A DNA stretch of 64,000 nt, from contig CAKTCT010000008.1 in the NCBI GenBank assembly GCA_934539585.1, forward strand, positions 19,735 through 83,734, given 5' to 3'. This DNA is from an uncultured Oscillospiraceae bacterium. Lineage in GTDB: Bacteria; Bacillota; Clostridia; Oscillospirales; Ruminococcaceae. The notes below the pieces were generated by a model. It ran no database searches. It was not told where the DNA came from and saw only the letters and a list, made by a program, of their open reading frames with translations. The translations under genes were made by a program, and so were the position numbers. This document shows positions 49,390 to 58,003 of this stretch, piece after piece; the first letter of the stretch is position 1, and each line of letters opens with the position of its first letter.

Positions 49390-51750
49390 ATGGCAGCCGG
49401 TTGGGGCGCAAGGTTCAAGGTCCGGGTCCGGGGCGGCGTGGAGGCTCTGGCTCACGGGTATCGAAAGCGGAACTTTTACTACCGCATCATGGTGCCCTTT
49501 GCCGCCTTCAGTACGGCGCTGGTCTGCGTCACCACGGTGACGGCCTGGGTCTGGCTGAGCAAGCGCCAGGAGAAGGAGCAGCGGGACTCCAGCAGTCAGA
49601 TTCTCCGGCAGGTGCAGCAGTATACCGACGATGCGCTGTATTCAGACGCCCTTCAATTCCTGAACCGGGTGTTTTTCGGCGGCACGTCCTCTTATCTGGA
49701 CGATTTTTTTGTGTATGGCGACGGCCTGCCGGGGGATTACGCCCTAAAAGCGTACCAGGAGCTGGCGGGCTTATGCACCCAGTGGGACTATCTGGAAAAC
49801 GTCACCCTTTATAACGCCAACGCCGATATGCTTCTGGACAACACCTATGGGCTTTGCTACCAGGTGTCCCGGTCCATTTCCCGGATGGAGACGTTTCTGC
49901 CCATTTCCGATTATCTCGACGTTCTGAACCACGCCTCCGACGGCCTGATGTATCTTTCCGGCGATTCGGTGCGCGCCGGCGTCCGGGAAAATTTCACCAT
50001 GATCAAGCTGATCCCCCTCCACACCGAGGCGGCGGAGGCCCAGGGCTTTGTGGCCTTTCGGTATAACGAGGAAAAGCTGCTGGCCAGCCTTTACCGGCGG
50101 TTTGGCATCGTTGGGGACCTGCTGATCCTTTCGCCGGAGCAGAAGATCATCGCCCGGACCGCAGATTTCCCCGTGGATTTTTCCGTCGTGGACGAAAAGG
50201 TCCTGCGCCGGGAGGAAGCGTCGGACGCGGTGTACTTTTCCGACGACGGCGTGCGGTACTGCATGCTCCGGGCGGAGTCGGGCCAAAGCGGGTGGACCTA
50301 TCTGCTGTGCCTGCCGGTGCGGGCCATGAATGCGGAATCCTATATGGTGAAGCAGGTGCTGCTGATCATCGGGATTTTCGCCGTTTTGCTCTGCAACGTC
50401 ATTGTCCATGGGATTTCCAAGAAGGTCTACCGGCCCATTCACGTGTTGAGCAGCCGGTTCCAGCAGCAGACCAAGCTGCCTTTTTCCGGCGAGGAGTTCT
50501 CCGTCATCGAGGAAGCCTTCAATTTTCTGGAATCCCAGATGGACACCGTGAAAAAGGTGGTCAGCGACAACCAGGGCGTGCTGCTCCAGCGGACCATCAT
50601 CAAGCTCTTGAGCGGGGACAACGCCTCCGATGATGAGATTCTCAAATCCCTGGCCCTTTGCGGCAGCCGCCTGGAGGGGGAGGGCTTCTGCGTGGTCGTC
50701 ACCGCCTTTGACCGGGCGGTTTTCCAGTCGCTGCTTCTGGAGGAGCGGGAGTACTTCGCGGAAAAGGCCCGGGAGCTTCTGAAAAGCTGGTTTTCCACAG
50801 CGGGTATCCCGGAGATTTCCATCGTCTATCCGGATCACCAGGTGGTGTCCATTCTCAACCTGTCCAAGGAAGAATACAGCGCCTTCTGCGACAAGGCGTC
50901 GGAGCTGACGGCAGAATTCCGCAATCAGCTGCATATCCAGACCAACCACGGCGTTTCCGATTATACCACCTTCCTGTACGAGGTGCGCCGGCTGTATTCG
51001 GACTGCCTGAGCTATTTGCGCTATGATTTTATCTACGGCTCCGGGAACGTGTTCCTGCCGTCCTTTATCCGCGGCCTGGAGCGGGAGCATTTTTCCATGG
51101 GCCCTCAAGCCAAAGAGCAGCTTCAGGAGCTGCTCCGGGACCGCCGCGGCGATGAGGCGGTGCAGCTCTTGACGGAGTACGTGAACCAGATTCGCTCGGG
51201 CCGGGCCTCGCTGGCAGAAGCCAACGTCTTTGTCCGGGAGGTCTACCGCACGGTGGTCCAGGAGTGTACCGAGGCCGGGGTCTTCCGGGACGCCGCCTAT
51301 AAGGAGCAGATCGAAAAGACCATCGGCGAGGCCATTACCCTGGGGGATTCCATGGAGTGCATCGACCTGATGATCCAGCGCTGCTGCGCACCGTCCAGTC
51401 CCAAGGTGCGCACCGAGAACATTCAGCTCATCGACGACATTTCCGCGTATATCCGCCTGCACTGCGGGGAGAACATCACGCTGCCTGCGGTGGCCGAAGC
51501 CTTTCACATTACCCCCTCCCACCTGAGCCGCCTGTTCAAGAGCGTCCGGGGGGAGAACTTTTCCGGCTATGTCCTGAACCAGAAGCTGATGCTGGCCGCC
51601 GATCTCCTGGTCAGGGCTCCGGAGAAAAGCGTCATGGAGATCGCCGAGAGCCTGGGCTATTACACCCCCACCTACTTTACCCGGCTTTTCAAGGAGAAGT
51701 TTGGCGTTACCCCGTCCCAGTACCGGAAAGACACCGCCGGTCAGCCATAA
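49390..51750 (+). CDS. membrane-bound AraC-family regulator with extracytoplasmic sensor
   Basis: The protein has 786 residues. A short N-terminal tail and a membrane helix (about 32-52) precede an extracellular sensor region (~55-310). A second membrane helix follows (about 316-336), then a linker with HAMP-like helices. The C-terminal AraC-type double HTH is at about 685-785 ('LPAVAEAFHITPSHLSRLFK' and 'MEIAESLGYYTPTYFTRLFK'). It is thus a one-component sensor that links an external sugar signal to transcription, typical next to LplABC-type transporters. The ATG at 49390 is preferred over the GTG at 49381, which overlaps the AGAGG site. Confidence 0.88.
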   Translation: MAAGWGARFKVRVRGGVEALAHGYRKRNFYYRIMVPFAAFSTALVCVTTVTAWVWLSKRQEKEQRDSSSQILRQVQQYTDDALYSDALQFLNRVFFGGTSSYLDDFFVYGDGLPGDYALKAYQELAGLCTQWDYLENVTLYNANADMLLDNTYGLCYQVSRSISRMETFLPISDYLDVLNHASDGLMYLSGDSVRAGVRENFTMIKLIPLHTEAAEAQGFVAFRYNEEKLLASLYRRFGIVGDLLILSPEQKIIARTADFPVDFSVVDEKVLRREEASDAVYFSDDGVRYCMLRAESGQSGWTYLLCLPVRAMNAESYMVKQVLLIIGIFAVLLCNVIVHGISKKVYRPIHVLSSRFQQQTKLPFSGEEFSVIEEAFNFLESQMDTVKKVVSDNQGVLLQRTIIKLLSGDNASDDEILKSLALCGSRLEGEGFCVVVTAFDRAVFQSLLLEEREYFAEKARELLKSWFSTAGIPEISIVYPDHQVVSILNLSKEEYSAFCDKASELTAEFRNQLHIQTNHGVSDYTTFLYEVRRLYSDCLSYLRYDFIYGSGNVFLPSFIRGLEREHFSMGPQAKEQLQELLRDRRGDEAVQLLTEYVNQIRSGRASLAEANVFVREVYRTVVQECTEAGVFRDAAYKEQIEKTIGEAITLGDSMECIDLMIQRCCAPSSPKVRTENIQLIDDISAYIRLHCGENITLPAVAEAFHITPSHLSRLFKSVRGENFSGYVLNQKLMLAADLLVRAPEKSVMEIAESLGYYTPTYFTRLFKEKFGVTPSQYRKDTAGQP

Positions 51751-51778
51751 ATCCCGTATACATCATAAGGAGGACGTT

Positions 51779-53257
51779 ATGAAAATCAATCGCGAATGGT
51801 ACCTGGACAAGCTGCGGGCCTGCTGGAAGGGCAAGAACATCGGCGGCACTATGGGCGCGCCCTATGAGGCGTCCATCGAGATGCAGGACATCTCCGGGTT
51901 CAATTCCCCCAAGGGCAAGCCCATTCCCAACGACGACCTGGACCTGCAGCTGATCTGGCTCTGCGCCGTGGAGGAGCGGGGAATCCAGAACATCACCCCG
52001 GAGACCCTAGGGGAGTACTGGCTCAGCTACATCCCGCCCCATTGGAACGAGTACGGCATCTGCAAGGCCAATATGAAGCTGGGGATACGGCCGCCCTACT
52101 CCGGGGAGTACAACAACGAAATCTGGAAGCGCTCCAACGGCGCCTGGATCCGGACAGAAATCTGGGCCTGCCTGTTCCCGGGCTTCCCCCAGCTGGCGGT
52201 CCGGTACGCCTATAACGACGCCTGCGTGGACCACGGAGTCACGGATGGCACCTACGCGGCCATGTTCGTGGCGGCTATGGAGAGCAGCGCCTTTGTGGAA
52301 AGCGATGTCCGGAAGCTCATCGACGCCGGGCTTTCCTATATCCCGGAGAACTGCCGGGTGGCCCGGAGCGTCCGGCTGGCAGTGAAGTGCTATGACGACG
52401 GCGTTTCCTTCCGGGACGCCCGGGAGGCCATCGTGGAGGACAGCAGGGATCTGGGCTGGTTCCAGGCTCCGGCCAATGTGGCTTTTGTGATCCTGGGGCT
52501 CCTTTACGGGGAAGGCGACTACAAAAAGTCTATGCTTTACGCCATCGACTGCGGCGACGACACTGACTGCACCGGGGCCACCATCGGGTCCCTGATGGGG
52601 ATCATGGGCGGCTGCGCCGCGGTCCCGGCGGACTGGGCGGAGTATGTGGGCGACGAGATTCTGTCGGTGGCCATTGATCTGTCCTACCTGAGCCGCCCCA
52701 CCAGCTGCGCGGAGCTGACCCGCCGGGTCTATGAGCTGGTGCCGTCGGTGCTGAAGGCTTACGGCGTTTTTACGGAGTACACCGATGGCCCCAACGAGTG
52801 GGAGCAGGTGCCGCCGGAGTTCCGGTTCTACGATCCGTTCACGCCGGTGGAAAAGGGGTACAATCCGCCTCCCGGGGTCATCCGCAACGCAGGCTTCGAC
52901 GTGCCCGCCACGGGGCTGTCCCTGAACTTCCCCGATGTGATCTACGCCAAGGTCCGGGTGGAGTTCGACCGGTACAAAATCAAGGCCGGGGACACCATTA
53001 CCTTTACCTTTGTGGGCAAAAACACCATGCCGGCCCCCTGCGAGACGTACATCCATCTGAATCTGCCGGAGGGCTGGACGGCGGACCGGGTCGATTTCCC
53101 GCTGTATCTCCACGAAATGCGGATGAAGCTGCAAACCACCACCACGGTAACGGTCACGGCGGCGGAAAATGTCCGGGCGGTGAACACCATTACGGCCACC
53201 CTGACCGCTCCCGGGCGGATTCACTGCGCGATTCTGCCCATCATTCTCTGCGGCTGA
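51779..53257 (+). CDS. ADP-ribosylglycohydrolase-family protein with C-terminal beta-sandwich
   Basis: The protein has 492 residues. Residues ~1-340 match the ADP-ribosylglycohydrolase fold: 'GGTMGAPYEASIE' (about 22-34), 'PNDDLDLQLIWL' (about 50-61) and 'DCGDDTDCTGATIGSLMGI' (about 259-277), with Asp pairs that would bind two Mg2+. Residues ~360-492 form a separate beta-rich module ('VRVEFDRYKIKAGDTITFTF'). Members inside glycan loci are thought to act on sugar N- or O-glycosidic bonds rather than ADP-ribose, but this is an inference. It is co-oriented with the regulator (28-base gap) and the lyase (20-base gap). Confidence 0.82.
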   Translation: MKINREWYLDKLRACWKGKNIGGTMGAPYEASIEMQDISGFNSPKGKPIPNDDLDLQLIWLCAVEERGIQNITPETLGEYWLSYIPPHWNEYGICKANMKLGIRPPYSGEYNNEIWKRSNGAWIRTEIWACLFPGFPQLAVRYAYNDACVDHGVTDGTYAAMFVAAMESSAFVESDVRKLIDAGLSYIPENCRVARSVRLAVKCYDDGVSFRDAREAIVEDSRDLGWFQAPANVAFVILGLLYGEGDYKKSMLYAIDCGDDTDCTGATIGSLMGIMGGCAAVPADWAEYVGDEILSVAIDLSYLSRPTSCAELTRRVYELVPSVLKAYGVFTEYTDGPNEWEQVPPEFRFYDPFTPVEKGYNPPPGVIRNAGFDVPATGLSLNFPDVIYAKVRVEFDRYKIKAGDTITFTFVGKNTMPAPCETYIHLNLPEGWTADRVDFPLYLHEMRMKLQTTTTVTVTAAENVRAVNTITATLTAPGRIHCAILPIILCG

Positions 53258-53277
53258 CTTTAGGAGGAACGCTTTCA

Positions 53278-55266
53278 ATGGAAAACTCAATGGCGTCCGC
53301 GCTGGACCTGCAAACCCTTTTTCAGCAGGCCCAGGCCCGGATGAAACAGCAGGACAACCTTTGCGATTCGCTGCGGGTCCTTTTGCGGGGCCAGCCCGAG
53401 GCGGCGGAAAAAATTCTGACCACGGCCCGCAACGCCTGTCAGGGCAAGGTGATCCTCAGCGGCACCATGGGCAAGCCGTTTTTTGTGGGAAACCCGCCCC
53501 GCTGGCACGAGGACATGGTCAACGACGGCGAATTCGTGGTGGAACTGAACCGGATGCAGCACTGGAACGACTGCATCGCGGCCTATGCCCTGACCGGGGA
53601 GCGGCAGTTTCCGGAGCGGATCATTTCCGAGATGGCCGACTGGATCAGAAGCTGCCCCTGCCCGGCGGTGGACGGCGACTGGGCGGAGGTCCGGCCCAGT
53701 TTCCGGGGGCCCAAGCCCTGGAGCTCCCTGGAGGGCGGCCTGCGGATGATGAATTCGTGGTACAACGCCTTCTGCTTTCTGATGCAGGAAGACCTCATGA
53801 CCCCCGAGCTGTTTTCCCTGTTCGTAGGCAGCGTCCGGGACCACGGCGAGATGCTGCTGAAGATACCGCCCAAGCTGTGGCCGGAGGCCAACCACAACCA
53901 CTATCTTTCGGAAAACGTCGGCCTGTTTTACGCCGGGGAGATGCTGTATGAGCTGCCGGAGGCCAAGGTCTGGCAGGCCCACGCAGAGCGGGAATTGGAG
54001 CGCTGCGTGAAAAATCAGCTGACCCCGGACGGCGGCCAGGTGGAGGGCTGCCCCCTTTACCACAACGTCTGCATGGATATGTTCTGCAAATGGGCCCTTT
54101 CGGCCAAGCGCTGCGGCGTGGAGATTCCGGCGGAGATGCAAAAGCAGATCCGCAGCGCCATTGATTACGCAGTGTACAGCCTCCGGCCCACCGGCGAGGG
54201 GGTGCCCTGGGGGGATTCGGACCCCGATGACCAGATCGTCCAGACCGTGGGACTGGGCTTCCGGGTATTCGGCAGCAGTCAGTGGATTCACGCGGTGTGC
54301 CGGGTGATCCCCCTGGAACAGCTGAAAAAAATGAGCGCCCGGTACTGCTTCTCGCTGATCGGCGTGGATTTCGACAAACTGGCCCGGACCGCCGGTTCGG
54401 ATGGGGAGCAGATGCCCTGTATCAACTGGCAGCGCCAGCTCCAGCAGGCCATGTTCCGCACCGGCTGGGACAAGGACGCCCTCAGCGTCTTTTTCGCCTG
54501 CCGGGTCCCGTGCCAGAACGGCCACGGCCATATGGACCCGGCGGGGTTCGACTTCTGCGCCCTGGGCAAGGCGCTGCTGGTGGACCCCGGGCGCTATACC
54601 TACCGGGAGGAGGAGATGCGCCGCACCATCAAGTCGGCGGAGATGCACAACACCCTGACCATCGGCGGCCGGGAGCCCTTCGCCTATGTGGACACCTTTT
54701 CCTTTTCCGGCGAGAAAAACGGCTGTCTCCTGGACTGTGTTCAGGGGGAGAATTACATGGCGGCCCAGTCGATTCACACATCCTATTTCCCGGCCATCCA
54801 TCAGCGGCTGGTCGCCATCGGGGACCGCAGCTTTTTGCTGGTGTGGGACCGGATTTGCCATCTGCCCCGGGACGAGAAGGTCGAGATCTGGTACAACGCG
54901 GATACCCGGACGGCAACTCTCTGCCCGGACGGCGCCGTTGCCACCCGGGATGAGGTGAATTTCTGCCTGCGGGCCAGCGAGGGGCTGGAGGTTGATTTCC
55001 TGCCCGGCATGATCTCCGAGCATGTGGACGCGGTGCGGCCCTCCACCCGGGTTCGGCTCACAGACAGCCGTACCGCGCCGGGGACCCGGAACGCTCTCAG
55101 CGTCATCGTCCCTTACCGGACGGACCGGCCGCGGATTTCCGCCATTGTATTGGAAAACGACGGAAAAACCGCCCTGTTCACAATTGATGGAAAAAGCTAT
55201 CGCTGCGTCTGGCAGGACGATTCCTTCCACCTGGAGATTCTGCCGGAAAGGATTTGTGCGACCTGA
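53278..55266 (+). CDS. heparinase II/III-family polysaccharide lyase
   Basis: The protein has 662 residues. The N-terminal alpha/alpha toroid includes 'NHNHYLSENVGLFYAGEM' (about 205-222), with the Asn and His expected to neutralise the uronate. 'QVEGCPLYHNVCMDMF' (about 253-268) has a candidate catalytic Tyr. The C-terminal beta-sandwich carries 'CQNGHGHMDPAGFDF' (about 411-425) and 'LLVDPGRYTY', the Hepar_II_III hallmark. No signal peptide, so it likely cleaves imported acidic oligosaccharides. Together with the Cys-type sulfatase this suggests use of a glycosaminoglycan-like polymer. The ATG at 53278 follows TAGGAGGAA. Confidence 0.87.
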   Translation: MENSMASALDLQTLFQQAQARMKQQDNLCDSLRVLLRGQPEAAEKILTTARNACQGKVILSGTMGKPFFVGNPPRWHEDMVNDGEFVVELNRMQHWNDCIAAYALTGERQFPERIISEMADWIRSCPCPAVDGDWAEVRPSFRGPKPWSSLEGGLRMMNSWYNAFCFLMQEDLMTPELFSLFVGSVRDHGEMLLKIPPKLWPEANHNHYLSENVGLFYAGEMLYELPEAKVWQAHAERELERCVKNQLTPDGGQVEGCPLYHNVCMDMFCKWALSAKRCGVEIPAEMQKQIRSAIDYAVYSLRPTGEGVPWGDSDPDDQIVQTVGLGFRVFGSSQWIHAVCRVIPLEQLKKMSARYCFSLIGVDFDKLARTAGSDGEQMPCINWQRQLQQAMFRTGWDKDALSVFFACRVPCQNGHGHMDPAGFDFCALGKALLVDPGRYTYREEEMRRTIKSAEMHNTLTIGGREPFAYVDTFSFSGEKNGCLLDCVQGENYMAAQSIHTSYFPAIHQRLVAIGDRSFLLVWDRICHLPRDEKVEIWYNADTRTATLCPDGAVATRDEVNFCLRASEGLEVDFLPGMISEHVDAVRPSTRVRLTDSRTAPGTRNALSVIVPYRTDRPRISAIVLENDGKTALFTIDGKSYRCVWQDDSFHLEILPERICAT

Positions 55267-55307
55267 TTTGCCGGAATTGGCACTCTGATCGAGCAGATTG
55301 TGAGAAC

Positions 55308-55355
55308 CCTCCCCCACCCGTTGCTTTTGCGGCGACGGGTGGGGGAGGATTTTTT
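55308..55355 (+). terminator. intrinsic terminator closing the glycan locus
   Basis: CCTCCCCCACCCGT (55308-55321) and ACGGGTGGGGGAGG (55335-55348) form a perfect 14-bp stem, followed by ATTTTTTG. It also marks the composition change to the AT-richer island. Confidence 0.95.
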
Positions 55356-55386
55356 GTGTGCGGGTTAATGGGGAATCCTGCAGGAA

Positions 55387-55824
55387 TTAGTTGTAGAGTT
55401 TAATAGCGCTGTATACTTCTGCACTTTCAATGTAAGTTCCATTAGAATAGTAGACATCAACCGTTACTTTTACACGATAGAATTTATTCTTTATAGGGAG
55501 ATACATATCTTGCTCTTTGGAGGCGGTTTCTGTAAATGTACGTGTCCGAGAAAATTTATCCTGCCAGGAACTTCCATTGGAGGATTCTTGCAGTGTAATT
55601 TTCATTACAACTTGCGGATTGGTCAGGCGGACCCTATAGGAACCTATGGCATATACAAAATTGTCCTCAAATCTTATGTCGGCTACGATGTTTCCGATTT
55701 GTTCATAGCGCAAGAGAGCGATATCATCTACACAGGTAGTTGAACAGGCCGCCGATACCGGCGCACACATGGCAATCGAAGCAATCATGGTCAGACAGAT
55801 GAATGCAGTAAAAAACTTTTTCAA
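55387..55824 (-). CDS. small secreted protein
   Basis: The protein has 145 residues with a Sec signal peptide (MKKFF, hydrophobic core, cleavage likely after 'PVSA' near residue 25). The mature ~120 residues look like a beta-sandwich ('QVVMKITLQESSNGSSWQDK', 'FYRVKVTVDVYYSNGTYIES') with two Cys near the N-terminus. There is no wall anchor. It has a good promoter of its own (55853-55881) and an AGGAGG site. It lies downstream of the sigma/anti-sigma pair and could be a target of it. Function unknown. Confidence 0.78.
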   Translation of the reverse strand: MKKFFTAFICLTMIASIAMCAPVSAACSTTCVDDIALLRYEQIGNIVADIRFEDNFVYAIGSYRVRLTNPQVVMKITLQESSNGSSWQDKFSRTRTFTETASKEQDMYLPIKNKFYRVKVTVDVYYSNGTYIESAEVYSAIKLYN

Positions 55825-55852
55825 AACAAATCCTCCTAAAATTCTTTTTAAC

Positions 55853-55881
55853 TATATAAACGATGAATTTCTTGATTGCAA
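55853..55881 (-). promoter_or_regulatory. promoter of the small secreted protein gene
   Basis: On the minus strand, TTGCAA (55876-55881) and TATATA (55853-55858) are 17 bases apart. Confidence 0.7.
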
Positions 55882-55882
55882 C

Positions 55883-55910
55883 AAAAAAAGCGAACTTTTT
55901 AAGTTCGCTT
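55883..55910 (-). terminator. terminator of the sigma/anti-sigma operon
   Basis: AAGCGAACTT (55889-55898) and AAGTTCGCTT (55901-55910) form a 10-bp stem, with a 7-T tract on the minus strand. Confidence 0.9.
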
Positions 55911-55928
55911 GAAAAGTAGGGCACAGTA

Positions 55929-56633
55929 CTAAAAAATCATTCCTTCTGCGATGTGTGTCAATTCCTCAAGTGGAATAACTCCCGTTAATGTAACACTATA
56001 TTGATCCGTTGACCAGATCAGTGTGCTATCGTTTCCTTTCACTACTCCCATTGCTTTGTTGCCATTTATTAGGTGCTCTGAAACCACAGCATCTTCCGTA
56101 TCGACACTCATTCCAGCATCTAAAGAATAGATAATCAGAAGGATTACGTTTTCCTCTGTATTTTCGATTGCATAGTAGGTCGTTTCAGAACTTGCTGATA
56201 CGAAAGTTGCCGCATAACCTTCTGGCAGATAGTGAAAGGTTACATCTGGCGTATTGTCCTCTTGATTAAAGATAATGGTAGTGGAGTCATCATGCAGGTT
56301 GACGATCCATTTGATGAAGGGTACACGAATTGCATCTACCGTAATAATTGTTGTAAATATGCCGATTAGGAGGATCACTAAAAACACCGATACTTTTTGA
56401 ATGATACGGCTTGCGGTTGAAAAAGTATGTTTCAGCCGCTGCTGTCGAAGTGCACGATCAATCGTTTTGATGACGAGCTGTTGTTCGTACAGAGTTGGCT
56501 GAGCTTCCGGCAAGGAATTCAAGTTTTCAATTTCCTTTTCCGATTCTTCCAACTCTTTTTGCCCTAGTAACTGCATCGCCATCTGAAGTTTTAAATCATC
56601 CAGCTTATCCTGGAATATGGTATCATTTTTCAT
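55929..56633 (-). CDS. putative membrane anti-sigma factor
   Basis: The protein has 234 residues from the ATG at 56633, seven bases after GCGAGGTG (a GTG at 56642 overlaps that site). The N-terminal ~85 residues are cytoplasmic and helical, followed by one membrane helix (about 85-107). The extracytoplasmic C-terminal domain ('VTFHYLPEGYAATFVSASSE', 'YSVTLTGVIPLEELTHIAEG') resembles DUF4367, found in anti-sigma and sporulation proteins. It overlaps the end of the sigma frame by 11 bases. Binding to that sigma is inferred from operon structure and topology. Confidence 0.75.
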   Translation of the reverse strand: MKNDTIFQDKLDDLKLQMAMQLLGQKELEESEKEIENLNSLPEAQPTLYEQQLVIKTIDRALRQQRLKHTFSTASRIIQKVSVFLVILLIGIFTTIITVDAIRVPFIKWIVNLHDDSTTIIFNQEDNTPDVTFHYLPEGYAATFVSASSETTYYAIENTEENVILLIIYSLDAGMSVDTEDAVVSEHLINGNKAMGVVKGNDSTLIWSTDQYSVTLTGVIPLEELTHIAEGMIF

Positions 56634-57169
56634 CGAACTCACCTCGCATCAATTGAAGCGCATGCTTTTTGGCCCGACTGATATAGGTCCGGATACTTGC
56701 TGGTTTTATTCCCAATTTCTTCGCCAACTCACTGCGAGACATATCATACTGGTATAAGCCGCGCAAAATAATTTGATCAGTTTCTGGCAACTTGTGAAAT
56801 CCTCTGCAAAAAAAGATCGTAAGTTTCCCGGTCATCCATTTCTCTTTCAACAGAAGACAGCTGTTTTTGATCAGAAATCGTACCAATATCATAATTAGTG
56901 ATCAACAATTTCTTTTTCCTTTTATAGTCAACGATTACGCTGCGGATAGTTTGACGTATGTATACTGTGATTTGAGCCTGCTGGAGCTTTTGAAGCTGAT
57001 GAACATTCGCAACCAAACGTACAAAGCAATCCTGAAGACAGTCTTCGATGTCTTCAGGGGGAATCGTTTCTGTGAGACGTTTTTTTATAAAGGCAAAATA
57101 TCTCTCGTGAATCCCGATTAAAAACTCTCTGTCCTCATCCTCATCCATTATCGATAGAAAAGCAATCAT
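56623..57169 (-). pseudogene. sigma-70 family factor split by a frameshift at a 7-T run
   Basis: Two overlapping frames give one sigma factor. From the ATG at 57169, ~120 residues of region 2 ('DIEDCLQDCFVRLVANVHQL', 'VYIRQTIRSVIVDYKRKKKL') end at a stop after 'LFLQRISQVARN'. A second frame supplies region 4 with the HTH ('MSRSELAKKLGIKPASIRTY') and ends at 56623. The switch lies at seven consecutive A on the plus strand (56818-56824; T on the coding strand). Removing one T joins 'RETYDLF' to 'GFHKLPETDQIILRGLYQYD'. It may be a real frameshift, an error in a homopolymer, or a site of transcript slippage. The intact anti-sigma gene downstream argues for recent loss or an error. Confidence 0.75.
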
Positions 57170-57262
57170 ATCATCATCCCAATTCGTGTTTTGTGAGCAA
57201 AGTGGTCTCCCGTTTAGGCGTATCGCATTTATATAGATACCATTTTAACCCCGATTGGGAAT

Positions 57263-57281
57263 TTTTGAAATGGTTTCAAAA
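57263..57281. promoter_or_regulatory. inverted repeat between the two divergent sigma genes
   Basis: TTTTGAAA (57263-57270) and TTTCAAAA (57274-57281) form a perfect dyad with a 3-base spacer in the 251-base gap between the divergent sigma genes. An operator is likely, but the binder is unknown. Confidence 0.55.
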
Positions 57282-57372
57282 CAATATAAAGGCCAATCGC
57301 GTCGAATTTTGTATAATTGACCTCTTACGGCTTAAAACCCTGCATATTTTTGTGGATTTTTAACGCTTTGCG

Positions 57373-57401
57373 TTTACAAAAAGTTCTCTTTATTGTCTTT
57401 A
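57373..57401 (+). promoter_or_regulatory. UviA/TcdR-like promoter of the sigma gene (autoregulation)
   Basis: TTTACA (57373-57378), 17 bases and TCTTTA (57396-57401). The same pair and spacing occur at 59457 and 61286. It resembles the TTTACA -35 and CTCTTT-type -10 known for group 5 clostridial sigma factors. No sigma-70 promoter of equal quality stands closer to the gene. Confidence 0.75.
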
Positions 57402-57420
57402 AAAAATAAAGAGGATTTTT

Positions 57421-57954
57421 ATGGACAATTTGGCGAAACTTGTCGAAAAAGCAAAAGAAGAAAAGAGGGATATGGAGGTTTTAGTCGAACGGTTCATGCC
57501 GCTGATCCGGCATCTCGCCCACCGGCTTCCGTATGACAATCAGGATGCCGAACAGGATATGAAGCTTGCGTTTCTGACGCTGATTCACAGAATCGATCTT
57601 GCGGAGATGCGCAGTCTCGAGGACCCGTACCTGCTGGGATATCTGGAAAAAGCGATGCGAAATCGCTGCTGGAATCTCCGGGATCGGTATTGCCGCGAAA
57701 GAAACCGGGAACAGCCTCTGGACGATGCGGTGATCCTATCGCAGGACAGCAGTCCCTTTGAAGAACGGGTTGAACTGGAGCTGCTGTGCGGGAACCTTAC
57801 GGAACGTCAAAAGCAAATTCTGGTTTTGAAATATAGATATGGGTACTCGGACGCAGAGCTTTCGGAGAAGCTGCACATCACAAGGCAGGCGGTGAACCGG
57901 GCGAAAAACCGTGGGCTTCAAGAGCTTCGGAAATCCCACGAGGAAAAAATCTGA
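57421..57954 (+). CDS. UviA/TcdR-like alternative sigma factor
   Basis: The protein has 177 residues, the size of the TcdR/UviA/BotR group. Region 2 covers ~1-90 ('VLVERFMPLIRHLAHRLPYD', 'YLEKAMRNRCWNLRDRY'). Region 4 with the HTH is at ~125-170 ('LTERQKQILVLKYRYGYSDA', 'ELSEKLHITRQAVNRAKNRG'). There is no region 1 or 3 to speak of. The ATG at 57421 follows AGAGG. The dedicated promoter upstream, repeated before both phosphoesterase genes, suggests self-activation and control of this module. Assignment to the UviA/TcdR group is inferred from size, layout, promoter and the holin downstream, not from alignment. Confidence 0.75.
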   Translation: MDNLAKLVEKAKEEKRDMEVLVERFMPLIRHLAHRLPYDNQDAEQDMKLAFLTLIHRIDLAEMRSLEDPYLLGYLEKAMRNRCWNLRDRYCRERNREQPLDDAVILSQDSSPFEERVELELLCGNLTERQKQILVLKYRYGYSDAELSEKLHITRQAVNRAKNRGLQELRKSHEEKI

Positions 57955-57967
57955 GCACGGCAAGCCG

Positions 57968-57993
57968 AAAAGGCCACCGTCAGGTGGCCTTTT
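57968..57993. terminator. bidirectional terminator between sigma gene and surface protein A
   Basis: AAAAGGCCACC (57968-57978) and GGTGGCCTTTT (57983-57993) with a GTCA loop. An almost identical copy follows the holin gene at 63670, marking a module boundary. Confidence 0.92.
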
Positions 57994-58003
57994 CGTACCA
58001 GCG

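Noticed and set aside
57286..57317. Sigma-70 promoter (TATAAT at 57312) for the UviA-like sigma gene
   Set aside because: No acceptable -35 hexamer stands at 16-18 bases; the TTTACA/TCTTTA pair is closer to the gene and repeated elsewhere. A weak basal promoter cannot be excluded.
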